Assembly: GCF_000247815.1 (NCBI RefSeq)
Contig: NC_021679.1
Span: forward strand, 38,501,622 to 38,565,621
DNA from: Ficedula albicollis
Lineage: Eukaryota; Chordata; Aves; Passeriformes; Muscicapidae
Reading direction: 5' to 3'
DNA length: 64,000 bases
Program-made: the position numbers and the translations under genes
Notes under the pieces: model-generated
What the model was told of the DNA's origin: nothing
The model's input: the letters and a program-made list of their open reading frames with translations, nothing else
Databases searched by the model: none
Shown: positions 63,256-64,000 of the stretch, one piece after another
How positions within the stretch are numbered: position 1 is the stretch's first letter
Layout of the letters: each line of letters starts with the position of its first letter

Positions 63256-64000
63256 CATTTCCCAGTGCTGCATTTCCCAGTGCTGCATTTCCCAGGGCTG
63301 GATTTCCCAGTGCTGCATTTCCCAGTGCTGCATTTCCCAGGGCTGGATTTCCCAGTGCTGCATTTCCCAGTGCTGCATTTCCCAGGGCTGGATTTCCCAG
63401 TGCTGCATTTCCCAGTGCTGCATTTCCCAGGGCTGGATTTCCCAGTGCTGCATTTCCCAGTGCTGCATTTCCCAGGGCTGGATTTCCCAGTGCTGCATTT
63501 CCCAGTGCTGCATTTCCCAGGGCTGGATTTCCCAGTGCTGCATTTCCCAGTGCTGCATTTCCCAGGGCTGGATTTCCCAGGGCTGGATTTCCCAGGGCTG
63601 GATTTCCCAGGGCTGGATTTCCCAGGGCTGGATTTCCCAGGGCTGGATTTCCCAGGGCTGGATTTCCCAGGGCTGGATTTCCCAGGGCTGGATTTCCCAG
63701 GGCTGGATTTCCCAGGGCTGGATTTCCCAGGGCTGGATTTCCCAGGGCTGGATTTCCCAGGGCTGGATTTCCCAGGGCTGGATTTCCCAGGGCTGGATTT
63801 CCCAGGGCTGGATTTCCCAGGGCTGGATTTCCCAGGGCTGGATTTCCCAGGGCTGGATTTCCCAGGGCTGGATTTCCCAGGGCTGGATTTCCCAGGGCTG
63901 GATTTCCCAGGGCTGGATTTCCCAGGGCTGGATTTCCCAGGGCTGGATTTCCCAGGGCTGGATTTCCCAGGGCTGGATTTCCCAGGGCTGGATTTCCCAG
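63256..64000 (+). repeat. 15 bp satellite (GGATTTCCCAGGGCT), runs off window
   Basis: From 63256 to about 63560 two 15 bp variants (GGATTTCCCAGTGCT and CATTTCCCAGTGCTG types) form a 45 bp super-unit. From about 63560 to the window end only the GGGCTGGATTTCCCA form is present, without visible change. The right end is not reached. Confidence 0.97.

Noticed and set aside
63136..64000. Telomere-like or subtelomeric repeat at the window end
   Set aside because: The unit is GGATTTCCCAGGGCT, not TTAGGG, and no TTAGGG run is present.

Overview
This 64 kb window looks like gene-poor DNA from a bird, most likely a songbird (passerine). The evidence is the repertoire: CR1-type LINE 3' ends, three copies of one LTR family that begins TGTCCTGGTTT, GC-rich blocks with CpG clusters, and many minisatellites of the kind typical of avian microchromosomes. 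I find no bacterial, viral or plasmid gene set, no rRNA or tRNA, no CRISPR array, and no protein-coding gene that I can recognise. Nearly all long open frames are translations of homopolymers or stop-free tandem repeats. The only coding hint is a 72 bp exon-like segment at 48327-48398 on the minus strand. The species and the locus cannot be named from sequence alone. Three kinds of material alternate through the window. (1) Twelve pure poly-C blocks (192 to 1443 bp, 8,824 bp in total, about 14% of the window) and one 197 bp N gap. The poly-C is almost certainly an assembly artefact that replaces unresolved sequence. Most blocks interrupt tandem repeats, two cut the interior of LTR copies lying in opposite orientations, and all twelve are C on the plus strand. 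(2) Tandem repeats with units from 5 to about 560 bp, several with higher-order structure: 54 bp at 17.0-19.3 kb, 178 bp at 28.5-30.1 kb, 82 bp at 60.0-62.3 kb, 45 bp at 63.3 kb. Simple monomer arrays include a 35-mer at 12.9-15.4 kb, a 32-mer at 39.0-40.5 kb, a 75-mer at 43.2-43.9 kb, 18-mers at 46.2-48.1 kb, and (GGGAT)n at 22.3 and 58.7 kb. (3) Unique AT-rich stretches (for example 15.9-17.0, 24.5-25.3, 30.2-31.3, 32.6-33.3 and its duplicate, 40.7-41.2, 45.5-46.1, 48.6-48.8 and 51.8-51.9 kb). These have the look of conserved noncoding regulatory DNA: homeodomain-type TAAT cores, retained CpG, and no coding bias. Layout: 0-5.4 kb poly-C, a CR1 with an expanded ATTGGG-type microsatellite, a 20 bp minisatellite, the N gap and a CCCATC array. 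5.4-12.9 kb mostly unique, with one solo LTR-like element and a CR1 fragment carrying a perfect 212 bp duplication. 12.9-15.4 kb the 35 bp satellite. 15.4-17.0 kb unique. 17.0-22.9 kb the 18/54 bp array, LTR copy A and a CR1 with (GGGAT)n. 22.9-28.5 kb unique plus LTR copy B. 28.5-30.1 kb the 178 bp array. 30.1-34.6 kb the best regulatory candidate block and a 1,282 bp-period tandem duplication. 34.6-43.9 kb a CpG-rich segment and several minisatellites. 43.9-54 kb unique DNA, LTR copy C, the GGGACA minisatellite, CR1 fragments and duplications. 54-64 kb CR1 pieces, a second (GGGAT)n array, and satellites that run off the right edge. No new gene system is visible. The most informative observations are the internal evidence that poly-C replaces real sequence, the repeated birth of satellites inside CR1 3' tails, and the recent tandem duplication of a regulatory-looking segment.
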